The notes beneath the pieces were generated by a model. It was not told the origin of the DNA. It worked only from the letters and a program-made list of their open reading frames with translations, and did not search any database. From Lysobacterales bacterium (lineage in GTDB: Bacteria > Pseudomonadota > Gammaproteobacteria > Xanthomonadales > Ahniellaceae), in NCBI GenBank assembly GCA_016721845.1, contig JADKHK010000013.1:912501-976500 (forward strand): 64,000 nucleotides of DNA. The letters are read 5' to 3'. The first letter of the stretch is position 1, and every line of letters begins with the position of its first letter. A program made the position numbers and the translations under genes. Positions 56,630 through 64,000 of this stretch are shown here, in pieces.

Positions 56630-59005
56630 ATGACTGACGCAACGCTCCGAATCCGCCGGGCTGCCGTGCTCGGCGCCGGCGTGATGGGCGCGCAGATTGC
56701 TGCGCACCTCGCCAATGCCAATGTCGAAGTCCTGCTGTTCGACCTGCCTGCCAAGGAGGGCGATCCGAACGGCATCGTCACCAAGGCGATCGCCAACCTC
56801 GGCAAGCTCAGCCCGACGCCGTTGGCGGTGAAATCGAAGGCCGGCGAGATCACCGCCGCGAACTACGACCAGCACCTGCCGCTGCTGGCACATTGCGACC
56901 TGGTGATCGAAGCGATCGCCGAACGCATGGACTGGAAGCACGACCTGTATCGCAAGATCGTGCCGCACCTGAAAGATGACGCGGTCATCGCCAGCAATAC
57001 CTCGGGCCTGCCGATCCACAAGCTCGCCGAAGGACTGCCGGCCGAACGCCACGAGCGCTTCTGCGGCGTGCATTTCTTCAATCCGCCGCGCTACATGCAC
57101 CTGGTCGAGCTGATCCCGATCCGTGCAACCTCACCGGCCATTCTCGAAGCGCTGGAATCCTTCCTGACGACGACGCTCGGCAAGGGCGTAGTGCGCGCCA
57201 AGGACACCCCGAACTTCATCGGCAACCGCATCGGCGTGTTCTCGATGCTGGCGACGATGTACCACACCGAGAAATTCGGTCTCGGCTTCGATGTCGTCGA
57301 CGCGCTCACCGGGCCGGCCATCGGGCGTCCGAAGTCGGCGACCTATCGCACCGCCGACGTGGTCGGACTCGACACCATGGCGCATGTGATCAAGACCATG
57401 GCCGACACCCTGCCCGAAGACCCGTGGCATGCGCATTTCACGGCGCCGTCGTGGTTGAAGGCGCTGATCGAGAAAGGCGCGCTCGGCCAAAAGGCCGGGG
57501 CCGGCATCTTCAAGAAGGTCGGCAAAGACATCCAGATGATCGACCTGGCGCAAGCTGCCTATGTCGCGCAGACCGGCAAGGTCGTGCCCGAGGTCGAAGC
57601 GATCCTGAAGATCAAGAATCCGGCCGAAAAACTCTCGGCACTGCGCAACTCGGCGGAGCCGCAGGCCCAGTTCCTGTGGGCCTGTTTCCGCGACCTGTTC
57701 CACTACACCTCGTTTCATCTGGAGGCGATCGCCGACAACGCCCGCGATGTCGACTTCGCGATCCGCTGGGGTTATGGCTGGACGCAGGGCCCGTTCGAAA
57801 CCTGGCAGGCTGCAGGCTGGAAGCAGATCGCGGAATGGATCCAGGCCGACATCGATGCCGGCAAGGCCATGTCGAGCGCGGCGCTGCCGAAGTGGGTGGT
57901 CGATCCGACCCGCGCCGGCGTGCATGCCTCGCATGGTTCGTATGCGCCGCGCGACAACACTTACCGGTCGCGCAGCAAGGCCCCGGTCTATCAGCGCCAA
58001 TTGTTCCCGGACCCGCTGCTGGGCGAATTGCCGCATCCGGGCACGACCGTGTTCGACACCGCCGACGCGCGCATGTGGCATCAGGGCGACGATATCGCCA
58101 TCCTGAGCTTCAAGAGCAAGATGAACACCATCGGCAGCGGCGTGATCGATGCGATCCAGCGTGCCGTGGACGAGGCCGAACGTGGCTTCAAGGGCCTCGT
58201 GATCTGGCAGCACGGCGAGCCCTTCAGTGCCGGTGCCGACCTGACCGGTGCCATGGGTGCGCTGCAGGCCGGCAAGCTGGCCGAGTTCGACGCGATGATC
58301 GATCGCTTCCAGCAGACCTCGATGCGCGTCAAGCAGTCGCTGGTCCCGGTGGTCTGCGCGGTGCGCGGCATGGCGCTTGGCGGTGGCTGCGAGCTGCAGA
58401 TGCATTCGGCGCGTACGGTCGCAGCGCTGGAGAGCTACATCGGACTGGTTGAAGCAGGCGTCGGCCTGATTCCCGGTGGTGGCGGACTCAAGGAACTTGC
58501 CCTGCGCAGCGCACTGAAAGCCGAGGGCGGCGATGTCTTCCCGTTCTTGCAGCGTGCGTTCCAGGCCGTCGCCATGGCGACGGTGTCGGGTTCGGCACTT
58601 GAAGCCAAGGAGTTGGGACTGTTGCGGGCATCGGACGTGATCGTGTTCAACAGCCACGAACTGCTGTATGTCGCCAAGAACGAGGCGCGAGCGTTGGCCG
58701 AGTCGGGTTATCGCCCGCCGCTGCCGGCGCGTGCGATCCCGGTCGCCGGGGACACCGGCACTGCGTCGCTGCGCATGATGCTGGTCAACATGCTCGAGGG
58801 CCGCTTCATCTCCGAGCACGACGCCGAGATCGGCCGCCGCATCGCCGACACGCTCTGCGGCGGCGAAATCGAACGCGGGTCCGCGGTCGACGAGCAGTGG
58901 CTGCTCGACCTCGAGCGCAAGCACTTCGTCGCGCTGGCGCAGATGCCGAAAACGCAGGAACGCATCCTGCACACGCTGAAGACCGGCAAGCCGCTGCGCA
59001 ACTGA
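56630..59005 (+). CDS. fadN: 3-hydroxyacyl-CoA dehydrogenase/enoyl-CoA hydratase, FadN-type
   Basis: The 791-residue protein places the dehydrogenase first (VLGAGVMGAQIAAHLANANV; TPNFIGNRIGVFSMLATMYH) and the crotonase domain last (IWQHGEPFSAGADL, GMALGGGCELQMHSARTVAA, YIGLVEAGVGLIPGGGGLKE). This order and length fit Bacillus FadN rather than E. coli FadB, where the hydratase comes first. It performs hydration and oxidation steps of beta-oxidation. It is followed 20 bp later by the thiolase gene. Confidence 0.88.
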   Translation: MTDATLRIRRAAVLGAGVMGAQIAAHLANANVEVLLFDLPAKEGDPNGIVTKAIANLGKLSPTPLAVKSKAGEITAANYDQHLPLLAHCDLVIEAIAERMDWKHDLYRKIVPHLKDDAVIASNTSGLPIHKLAEGLPAERHERFCGVHFFNPPRYMHLVELIPIRATSPAILEALESFLTTTLGKGVVRAKDTPNFIGNRIGVFSMLATMYHTEKFGLGFDVVDALTGPAIGRPKSATYRTADVVGLDTMAHVIKTMADTLPEDPWHAHFTAPSWLKALIEKGALGQKAGAGIFKKVGKDIQMIDLAQAAYVAQTGKVVPEVEAILKIKNPAEKLSALRNSAEPQAQFLWACFRDLFHYTSFHLEAIADNARDVDFAIRWGYGWTQGPFETWQAAGWKQIAEWIQADIDAGKAMSSAALPKWVVDPTRAGVHASHGSYAPRDNTYRSRSKAPVYQRQLFPDPLLGELPHPGTTVFDTADARMWHQGDDIAILSFKSKMNTIGSGVIDAIQRAVDEAERGFKGLVIWQHGEPFSAGADLTGAMGALQAGKLAEFDAMIDRFQQTSMRVKQSLVPVVCAVRGMALGGGCELQMHSARTVAALESYIGLVEAGVGLIPGGGGLKELALRSALKAEGGDVFPFLQRAFQAVAMATVSGSALEAKELGLLRASDVIVFNSHELLYVAKNEARALAESGYRPPLPARAIPVAGDTGTASLRMMLVNMLEGRFISEHDAEIGRRIADTLCGGEIERGSAVDEQWLLDLERKHFVALAQMPKTQERILHTLKTGKPLRN

Positions 59006-59025
59006 TCAGGCATTCGGAGAATCCC

Positions 59026-60222
59026 ATGTCCAAGCAAGTCCAGGATTGCTACATCGTTGCCACAAACCGCACTGCGGTCGGCAAGGCGCCGCGCGGCGTG
59101 TTCAAGAACACCCGCCCGGATGACCTGCTCGCGCACAGCCTGCGCGGCATACTCGATCCGCTGCCGCAACTCGACCGCTCGCGCATCGACGACATCATCG
59201 TCGGCTGCGCCATGCCGGAAGCCGAGCAAGGCATGAACATCGCCCGTATCGGCATGCTGCTGGCCGGTCTGCCGAACACGATCGGCGCGATGACCATCAA
59301 CCGATTCTGTTCCTCGGGCGTGCAGGCCGTCGCGCTCGCCGCCGATCGCATCCGGCTCGGCGAAGCCGACCTGATGATCGGTGCCGGCACCGAGTCGATG
59401 AGCATGATCCCGATGATGGGCCACAAGATCGCGATGAACCCGGCGGTCTTCCAGAACGAGAACATCGCGATTGCCTACGGCATGGGCATTACCGCCGAAA
59501 AAGTTGCGGAACAATGGAAGATCACTCGCGACGCGCAGGACCAGTTCGCATTGGCCAGCCACCAGAAGGCGGCGGCCGCGATCGCGGCGGGAGAATTCGC
59601 GTCCGAAATCCTGCCCTACGAAATCGATGACCGCCTGCCCGACCTCGACAAGCGCGACGTACGCATCGTCCGCAAGATCATCAAGCAGGACGAAGGTCCG
59701 CGTGCCGACACCACGCTGGAAGCGCTCGCTGGCCTGAAGACCGTGTTCCGCGCCGGCGGCTCGGTCACGGCCGGCAACAGCTCGCAGATGTCGGATGGCG
59801 CTGGCGCGGTGTTGCTCGCGAGTGAGAGCGCGATCAAGGAATTCAACCTGACGCCGCTCGCCCGCTTCGTTTCGTTCGCGGTGGCCGGCGTACCGCCGGA
59901 AATCATGGGCATCGGTCCGAAGGCGGCGATTCCGAAGGCCTGCAAGCAGGCCGGCATTTCGCAGAACGATCTCGACTGGATCGAACTCAACGAAGCCTTC
60001 GCGGCCCAGGCGCTGGCGGTGATCCACGACCTCGGCCTCGATCCGGCGAAGATCAACCCGCTCGGTGGCGCGATCGCGCTCGGTCATCCGCTCGGTGCCA
60101 CCGGTGCCATTCGCGTGGCCACGCTGGTGCATGGCCTGCAGCGCCGTCAGCAGAAATACGGCATGGTGACCATGTGCATCGGTACCGGCATGGGTGCGGC
60201 CGGCATTTTCGAGCGGGTCTGA
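59026..60222 (+). CDS. fadA: Acetyl-CoA C-acyltransferase (thiolase)
   Basis: The 398-residue thiolase removes acetyl-CoA at the end of each beta-oxidation cycle. Active-site Cys lies in NRFCSSGVQAVALA, His in GGAIALGHPLGATG and the second Cys in VTMCIGTGMGAAGIF. ATG 59026 has CGGAGA seven bases upstream. Partner of fadN in a two-gene unit. Confidence 0.93.
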   Translation: MSKQVQDCYIVATNRTAVGKAPRGVFKNTRPDDLLAHSLRGILDPLPQLDRSRIDDIIVGCAMPEAEQGMNIARIGMLLAGLPNTIGAMTINRFCSSGVQAVALAADRIRLGEADLMIGAGTESMSMIPMMGHKIAMNPAVFQNENIAIAYGMGITAEKVAEQWKITRDAQDQFALASHQKAAAAIAAGEFASEILPYEIDDRLPDLDKRDVRIVRKIIKQDEGPRADTTLEALAGLKTVFRAGGSVTAGNSSQMSDGAGAVLLASESAIKEFNLTPLARFVSFAVAGVPPEIMGIGPKAAIPKACKQAGISQNDLDWIELNEAFAAQALAVIHDLGLDPAKINPLGGAIALGHPLGATGAIRVATLVHGLQRRQQKYGMVTMCIGTGMGAAGIFERV

Positions 60223-61527
60223 TCAGCCCTCGCGCCAGTCCTTGAGCGCATCGCGGCCCTGGTACCACCAATACGTGGCCTGGGCCGCAAGAAACCCGAA
60301 CGGCTTGCCCGCCCAGGGCAATCCGTAGGGTTGGAAATCGGCGAGCGCCGAGCGATCACCGCAGAGTGCTGCAGCGACGACTTCGCCCGCAGCGGTCGTG
60401 GTGGCCAGTCCATGTCCACCGAACGCCTGCGCGTACCAGAGAGCCGGCTCCAGCTCGCCGATCTGCGGCATCTCGTGTTTCGCGTAACTCATCAGGCCGC
60501 TCCACGCAAACTCGATCGGGGCGTCCGGAAGTTGCGGGAAGACGCGAGCGATGTCCTGCTGCAGCAGGTGCGCCACTTGATGCGGCGCGCGATCACGGAT
60601 GGAGATGCGCCCACCCCAGAGCAGGCGCGTATCGGCCAGCGGCCGGTAGTAGTCGAACGCGAAGCGGGAGTCGTACACCGCGGCCCGTGTCCCCGGAAAC
60701 AGTGCGGCGAGGCGATCGCCGAGGGGTGCCGTCGCGACCACGTAGGTCGCGATCGGCAGGATCGAACGATCGATGGCCGAACGCAGTCCGGCCAGATAGC
60801 CGCCGCAACAGAGAACGACGCGCTCGCAATGGAGCGCCACGCCGTCGGCCGTGCGCAGGCGCCAGCCTTGCCCGCCGCGCTGCAGTTCGACAATGCGCGT
60901 GCGCTCCGCGACCCGACCACCACCCTCCACCACCGAGTGTGCAAGCCCGCGCGCATACTTCAACGGATGCAGATGCAGGGCGTTGCGTTCGAACAGGGCC
61001 GCGCTGTAGCGCGGCGAGTCCAGCATGCCCCGCAATGCGGCACCTGCGATCCATTCCCATTCGGTATCGAAGTGCTGCTTCAACAAGGTGGCGCGATCTC
61101 GCAGCACGCGCTCGTCGCGGAACCAGTTGGTCCACAACACGCCTTCATCGACCACGTCGCAATCGATCGCGTGCTCGCGCAAGCGGCGACGGATCAAGTC
61201 CACCGCCGTGATCGAGCGCGCATAGACACGCCGGGCCGCCGCCGGGCCGAGTTGGGCGAGCAGGCTGCCCTCGCCCAACGAATAGCCGCCGAACACGAAA
61301 CCGCCATTGCGTCCCGAGGCACCGAAACCGACCTGTTCCGCTTCGACCACCAGAACGTCGCTGTCGCCGCGGTCGATCAGGCCTCGTGCGGTCGCCAGCC
61401 CGGCGTAGCCACCGCCGATCACGATGGTGCGGGCGTGCTGATCGCGATCGATGGCGGCGTGCCCGGAAGCGACCCCGGCACTGGCCTGGTAATAGGTGCG
61501 AACACGCTGGTCGGAGGATTGCAGCAT
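60223..61527 (-). CDS. FAD-dependent amine/amino-acid oxidoreductase (PuuB/DAO family)
   Basis: The 434-residue protein has the dinucleotide motif TIVIGGGYAGLATARGL near 35, VGFGASGRNGGFVFGGYS, and a C-terminal WSGLMSYAKHEMPQIGEL and GGHGLATTTAAGEVVAA. This is the DAO fold of gamma-glutamylputrescine oxidase-like enzymes, including the GASGRNGG block. Start chosen at ATG 61525-61527, as the longer frame has no ribosome site. It is convergent with fadA, with 0 bp between stops. Substrate unknown. Confidence 0.8.
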   Translation of the reverse strand: MLQSSDQRVRTYYQASAGVASGHAAIDRDQHARTIVIGGGYAGLATARGLIDRGDSDVLVVEAEQVGFGASGRNGGFVFGGYSLGEGSLLAQLGPAAARRVYARSITAVDLIRRRLREHAIDCDVVDEGVLWTNWFRDERVLRDRATLLKQHFDTEWEWIAGAALRGMLDSPRYSAALFERNALHLHPLKYARGLAHSVVEGGGRVAERTRIVELQRGGQGWRLRTADGVALHCERVVLCCGGYLAGLRSAIDRSILPIATYVVATAPLGDRLAALFPGTRAAVYDSRFAFDYYRPLADTRLLWGGRISIRDRAPHQVAHLLQQDIARVFPQLPDAPIEFAWSGLMSYAKHEMPQIGELEPALWYAQAFGGHGLATTTAAGEVVAAALCGDRSALADFQPYGLPWAGKPFGFLAAQATYWWYQGRDALKDWREG

Positions 61528-61602
61528 CTGGTCGGCTCGGGAGTCTTGGCGCGGCCCTGCATTCTGCGATACTCCGGCGGTCACGTCAGCGAGATCGCAC
61601 CG

Positions 61603-62007
61603 ATGGCCAAGGCCAAGCTCGATGTTCCGACCCTGATGACCGTCGTTCTGGCGGGTGCTCTGCTTGCCGGTGCGGCCGCCTACATCGCGAAACTGGGCGC
61701 CGGTGCCGAACAGGACCTGCCCGCCTTCTTCGCGCAACTGCGCTGGATCCTGCTGGCGACGTCGGGAATTGCCTTCGTGGTGTCCTTCCTGCTGGCGCGA
61801 CGTCTGGACGAACTCGCCGCCCAGACCGAGCAACAACGTCGCTATCCGCCCGAGGGCCTGGCTGCATTGCCGGATGGCGTGTCCGACCCTTGTGTCGGCG
61901 AACCGGCCCTGATGGTGGCAGCGCAACTGCGCGGTTATTCGCTATTGGTGCTGTGTCTCGGCATTGCCGCCGGACTCGCCGGGCTGTTGTTCGCGGTCCG
62001 CCTCTGA
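61603..62007 (+). CDS. Small membrane protein of unknown function
   Basis: The 134-residue product has membrane helices at the N-terminus (LMTVVLAGALLAGAAAYIAK), middle (LRWILLATSGIAFVVSFLLA) and C-terminus (SLLVLCLGIAAGLAGLLFAV). No known family is apparent. It is divergent from the FAD oxidoreductase, and its 3' end overlaps the convergent DUF4124-like gene by 66 bp. Confidence 0.65.
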   Translation: MAKAKLDVPTLMTVVLAGALLAGAAAYIAKLGAGAEQDLPAFFAQLRWILLATSGIAFVVSFLLARRLDELAAQTEQQRRYPPEGLAALPDGVSDPCVGEPALMVAAQLRGYSLLVLCLGIAAGLAGLLFAVRL

Positions 62008-62649
62008 GGCCTTGCGCGCGCGCTCGCGCAGCAAGTGGCAGCGCAGCAGATCGGATCGCAACGCCGGCAGCACACTCGCCGCGATCGGCGCCGACAACAT
62101 CGATTGTGCATAACCGCGCGGTTCGGCCTCGGCATCGATACTCAGCGATGTCGCGGCGCGACCGAGCAGCATCGCCGAACGGGCGTAGCCATAACCGAGC
62201 TGCTTGTCGCCACGACGAAAATCCGGGGCAATCAGTTCGCCCTCATCGAAACGAAGCCCCTGGGCACCGAGGCGTTCGCTGAATTGAGCCGGCACCGGAC
62301 CATCCTCGCGTTCGATGACGCCACCGATATTGAGCACGATCTGATAGCCGCCGTCATCGCGACTCAGCACGAGGCTGAGCTCCGCGCCGTCGAAGGCCGG
62401 ATCGGCGAATGCGAAACGCTGCGGCGGGCTCTCGCAGCGCATCGGCACGGGTGCATCGCGCTGCGACGGCAGGCTGCGCAGCGGACCGGACTCGGGTGCA
62501 TCCGGCGACCTCAATCCATCCCTGCATTCGCGGCCCTGGAATACCCATTGCCCGTTCGCGTCCTGACAACGGTAGACGCGGGTCTGCGTGCTGGCATCGG
62601 TCACCGCCACCATCGCCACGAACGCCACGAGCATCTTCAGACTGCGCAT
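61942..62649 (-). CDS. Exported DUF4124-like protein
   Basis: The 235-residue protein begins with a signal peptide (MRSLKMLVAFVAMVAVTDA). Then RVYRCQDANGQWVFQGREC resembles the DUF4124 start, where a YRC-DA-G---F---EC pattern marks a small periplasmic domain. The rest is unrecognised, rich in Arg and Gln near the end. The 3' end overlaps the convergent membrane-protein gene by 66 bp. Confidence 0.6.
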   Translation of the reverse strand: MRSLKMLVAFVAMVAVTDASTQTRVYRCQDANGQWVFQGRECRDGLRSPDAPESGPLRSLPSQRDAPVPMRCESPPQRFAFADPAFDGAELSLVLSRDDGGYQIVLNIGGVIEREDGPVPAQFSERLGAQGLRFDEGELIAPDFRRGDKQLGYGYARSAMLLGRAATSLSIDAEAEPRGYAQSMLSAPIAASVLPALRSDLLRCHLLRERARKASEADREQQPGESGGNAETQHQ

Positions 62650-62699
62650 GGCCGGAGCATGCGATATTCCGTCGCGTCCGCCTAGTCGTGGAGTCCCGC

Positions 62700-62921
62700 A
62701 TGCCGGCTTTCATCCTCTCGTTTCTTGCACAACTGCGATTCCGCACCCTGTTCCTGGTCACGGCGACGATGTTCGTCACTGATCTGCTGATTCCCGACCT
62801 GATCCCGTTCGTCGACGAACTACTGCTCGGCGCCATGACCCTGCTGTTCTCCGCATGGAAGCGCCGCCGCGAACCGATCGCGAATGCGCCGCCGCCGCTG
62901 CCGCATGCGCCTGATCGATAG
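62700..62921 (+). CDS. DUF6116-type small membrane protein
   Basis: The 73-residue product MPAFILSFLAQLRFRTLFLV... has one or two hydrophobic segments (LVTATMFVTDLLIPDLIPFV, ELLLGAMTLLFSAWKRRRE), the pattern of DUF6116 proteins found in Xanthomonas relatives. It starts at ATG 62700 and overlaps the tatD start by 17 bp. Confidence 0.7.
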   Translation: MPAFILSFLAQLRFRTLFLVTATMFVTDLLIPDLIPFVDELLLGAMTLLFSAWKRRREPIANAPPPLPHAPDR

Positions 62922-63687
62922 CCATTGCCATCTCGATGCAACGGAGTTCGACGGCGACCGCGACGCGGTGATCGCCCGTGCCGCAGCGACCGGCGTGGTC
63001 GCTCAAATCATCCCGGCGGTCGCCGCATCGACGTTTGCTTCGCTGGCGGATCTATGTCGAGGCCGGCGCGATCTGTTCGCCGCCTATGGCCTGCACCCGA
63101 TGTACCTCGACCAGCATGGCGATGCCGATGTGGCCAGGGTGCGCGCCACGATCCTGCGCGAGGGTGCGGTCGCCGTGGGCGAATGCGGCCTCGATTTCTT
63201 CGTCGACGGCCTCGATCCGGAACGCCAGCGCCTGTTGTTCGATGCGCAACTGCGGCTGGCGCGCGAATTCGATTTGCCGCTGATCCTGCACGCGCGGCGT
63301 GCAGTCGACGAGGTGATCCTGCGTCTGCGCCGCATCGGTGGACTGCGCGGCGTCGTGCACAGCTTCAGCGGCAGTGCCGAACAAGCGCGACAGCTGTTCC
63401 AGCTCGGATTCCATCTCGGCATCGGCGGTCCGGTGACCTACGATCGTGCACAGCGACTGCGCGGCCTTGTTGCGACCATGCCGATCGAGCATCTGCTGCT
63501 CGAATCCGATGCACCGGACCAGCCCAACGCCAGCGCCCGCGGCGCGCGCAACGAGCCCGCGACGATCGTCGAGGTGGCCGAGGTGATTGCGCGGCTGCGC
63601 GGGGTCGACGTGGCCACGATCGCGGCGGCGACCAGCAGCAATGCGATCCGCCTTTTCCGGCTCGATCAGGCCGACGTCGCTGCCTGA
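62905..63687 (+). CDS. tatD: TatD-family metal-dependent deoxyribonuclease
   Basis: The 260-residue protein has LIDSHCHLD, VAVGECGLDF, LILHARRA, VVHSFSG and LLLESDAP, the metal-binding and catalytic set of TatD hydrolases. ATG 62905 is chosen so the protein begins MRLIDSHCHLD, as in the family. TatD acts as a 3'-5' DNase in repair or quality control. Its end overlaps the convergent tcdA by 22 bp. Confidence 0.9.
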   Translation: MRLIDSHCHLDATEFDGDRDAVIARAAATGVVAQIIPAVAASTFASLADLCRGRRDLFAAYGLHPMYLDQHGDADVARVRATILREGAVAVGECGLDFFVDGLDPERQRLLFDAQLRLAREFDLPLILHARRAVDEVILRLRRIGGLRGVVHSFSGSAEQARQLFQLGFHLGIGGPVTYDRAQRLRGLVATMPIEHLLLESDAPDQPNASARGARNEPATIVEVAEVIARLRGVDVATIAAATSSNAIRLFRLDQADVAA

Positions 63688-64000
63688 GGTTTTTCCGCGA
63701 GCAGCCGATCCAGCGCGCGCCCGACCATGGCCATCGCGAAACCGGCCGTCACGTGCATCGCCGCACCCAACCCGCCACCGCAGTCGAGCTTTCCGGCATC
63801 GCCCACTTCCGGACGCAGGCCGCAGACCGTGCCATCTGCTTGCGGATAGCGCACGTTTTCCAGCGAATACACCGCCTGCACGCCGAAGTACCGTTTGGGA
63901 CCGCGCGGAAAATTGAACTCGTCGCGCAGCTTCTTGCTGATCAATGCGAGCATGGCGTCATGTTCGGTCTTGGACAGGTCGCGCACGATGATCTTGGTCG
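63666..64000 (-). CDS. tcdA: tRNA threonylcarbamoyladenosine dehydratase TcdA, C-terminal part (cut by window end)
   Basis: The visible C-terminal 111 residues read TKIIVRDLSKTEHDAMLALI, KRYFGVQAVYSLENVRYPQA, DGTVCGLRPE and LDCGGGLGAAMHVTAGFAMA. This matches TcdA (CsdL), which cyclises t6A37 to ct6A in tRNAs. The gene continues past 64000; its E1-like ATPase domain lies outside the window. Confidence 0.85.
   Translation of the reverse strand, partial: TKIIVRDLSKTEHDAMLALISKKLRDEFNFPRGPKRYFGVQAVYSLENVRYPQADGTVCGLRPEVGDAGKLDCGGGLGAAMHVTAGFAMAMVGRALDRLLAEKPQAATSA

Overview
The window looks like a piece of a high-GC gammaproteobacterial chromosome, most likely from the Lysobacterales (Xanthomonadales). 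Pointers are the gene order exbB-exbD-msbA-lpxK-kdsB, the uvrC-pgsA-tRNA(Gly)-tRNA(Cys)-tRNA(Leu) run, an sdh operon that carries a DUF1674/SDHAF4-type assembly factor, DUF6116 and DUF1249 genes, and a secreted protease ending in a FADGFE-type tail. No species can be named from the sequence alone.

Positions 1-18,000 are an accessory region full of broken mobile DNA. It holds a frameshifted ankyrin gene, a DUF697 gene pair, remnants of an IS3-type HTH, a tyrosine integrase, an IS91-type transposase and an IS1595-type transposase, a 179-bp MITE-like element, a 3' fragment of aspS, and a divergent tyrosine recombinase/KfrA-like pair that resembles the tnpS/tnpT resolution module of some Tn3-family transposons. 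Embedded in it is the best candidate for an unusual system: a 1,439-residue SF1 helicase with a C-terminal PD-(D/E)XK-like nuclease and zinc ribbon, paired with a TerB-like/BRCT protein (4971-10001). Nearby are an AT-richer pair of exported proteins and a stand-alone PD-(D/E)XK-like protein. Non-coding stretches at 15442-15856 and 16622-17618 carry direct and inverted repeats.

Positions 18,400-30,200 encode secreted proteins: a 2,569-residue beta-helix/DUF11-repeat/IPTL-CTERM surface protein, a FecR/DUF6600 protein and a metzincin protease.

Positions 30,200-50,300 are core chromosome, mostly on the minus strand: three tRNAs, pgsA, uvrC, a thioredoxin/NHL protein, a low-molecular-weight tyrosine phosphatase, kdsB, lpxK, msbA, exbD, exbB, comEC, lolD, lolC, then ygfX, sdhE, sdhB, an extra membrane protein, sdhA, sdhD, sdhC and SDHAF4, with ygfZ divergent. 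The first group serves lipid A/Kdo synthesis and lipoprotein export; the second serves succinate dehydrogenase maturation. A phosphonate-binding-protein-like gene follows.

Positions 50,300-64,000 hold DUF1249, ppsR/ppsA, a glycosyltransferase-HD fusion, a TetR-fadN-fadA fatty-acid oxidation unit, an FAD oxidoreductase, small membrane or exported proteins, tatD and a partial tcdA.

Several otherwise conserved genes carry single-base indels (lpxK, the NHL gene, the KfrA-like gene), and one DUF11 repeat carries a cluster of small deletions. Base-calling or assembly error is therefore a live alternative to real gene decay.
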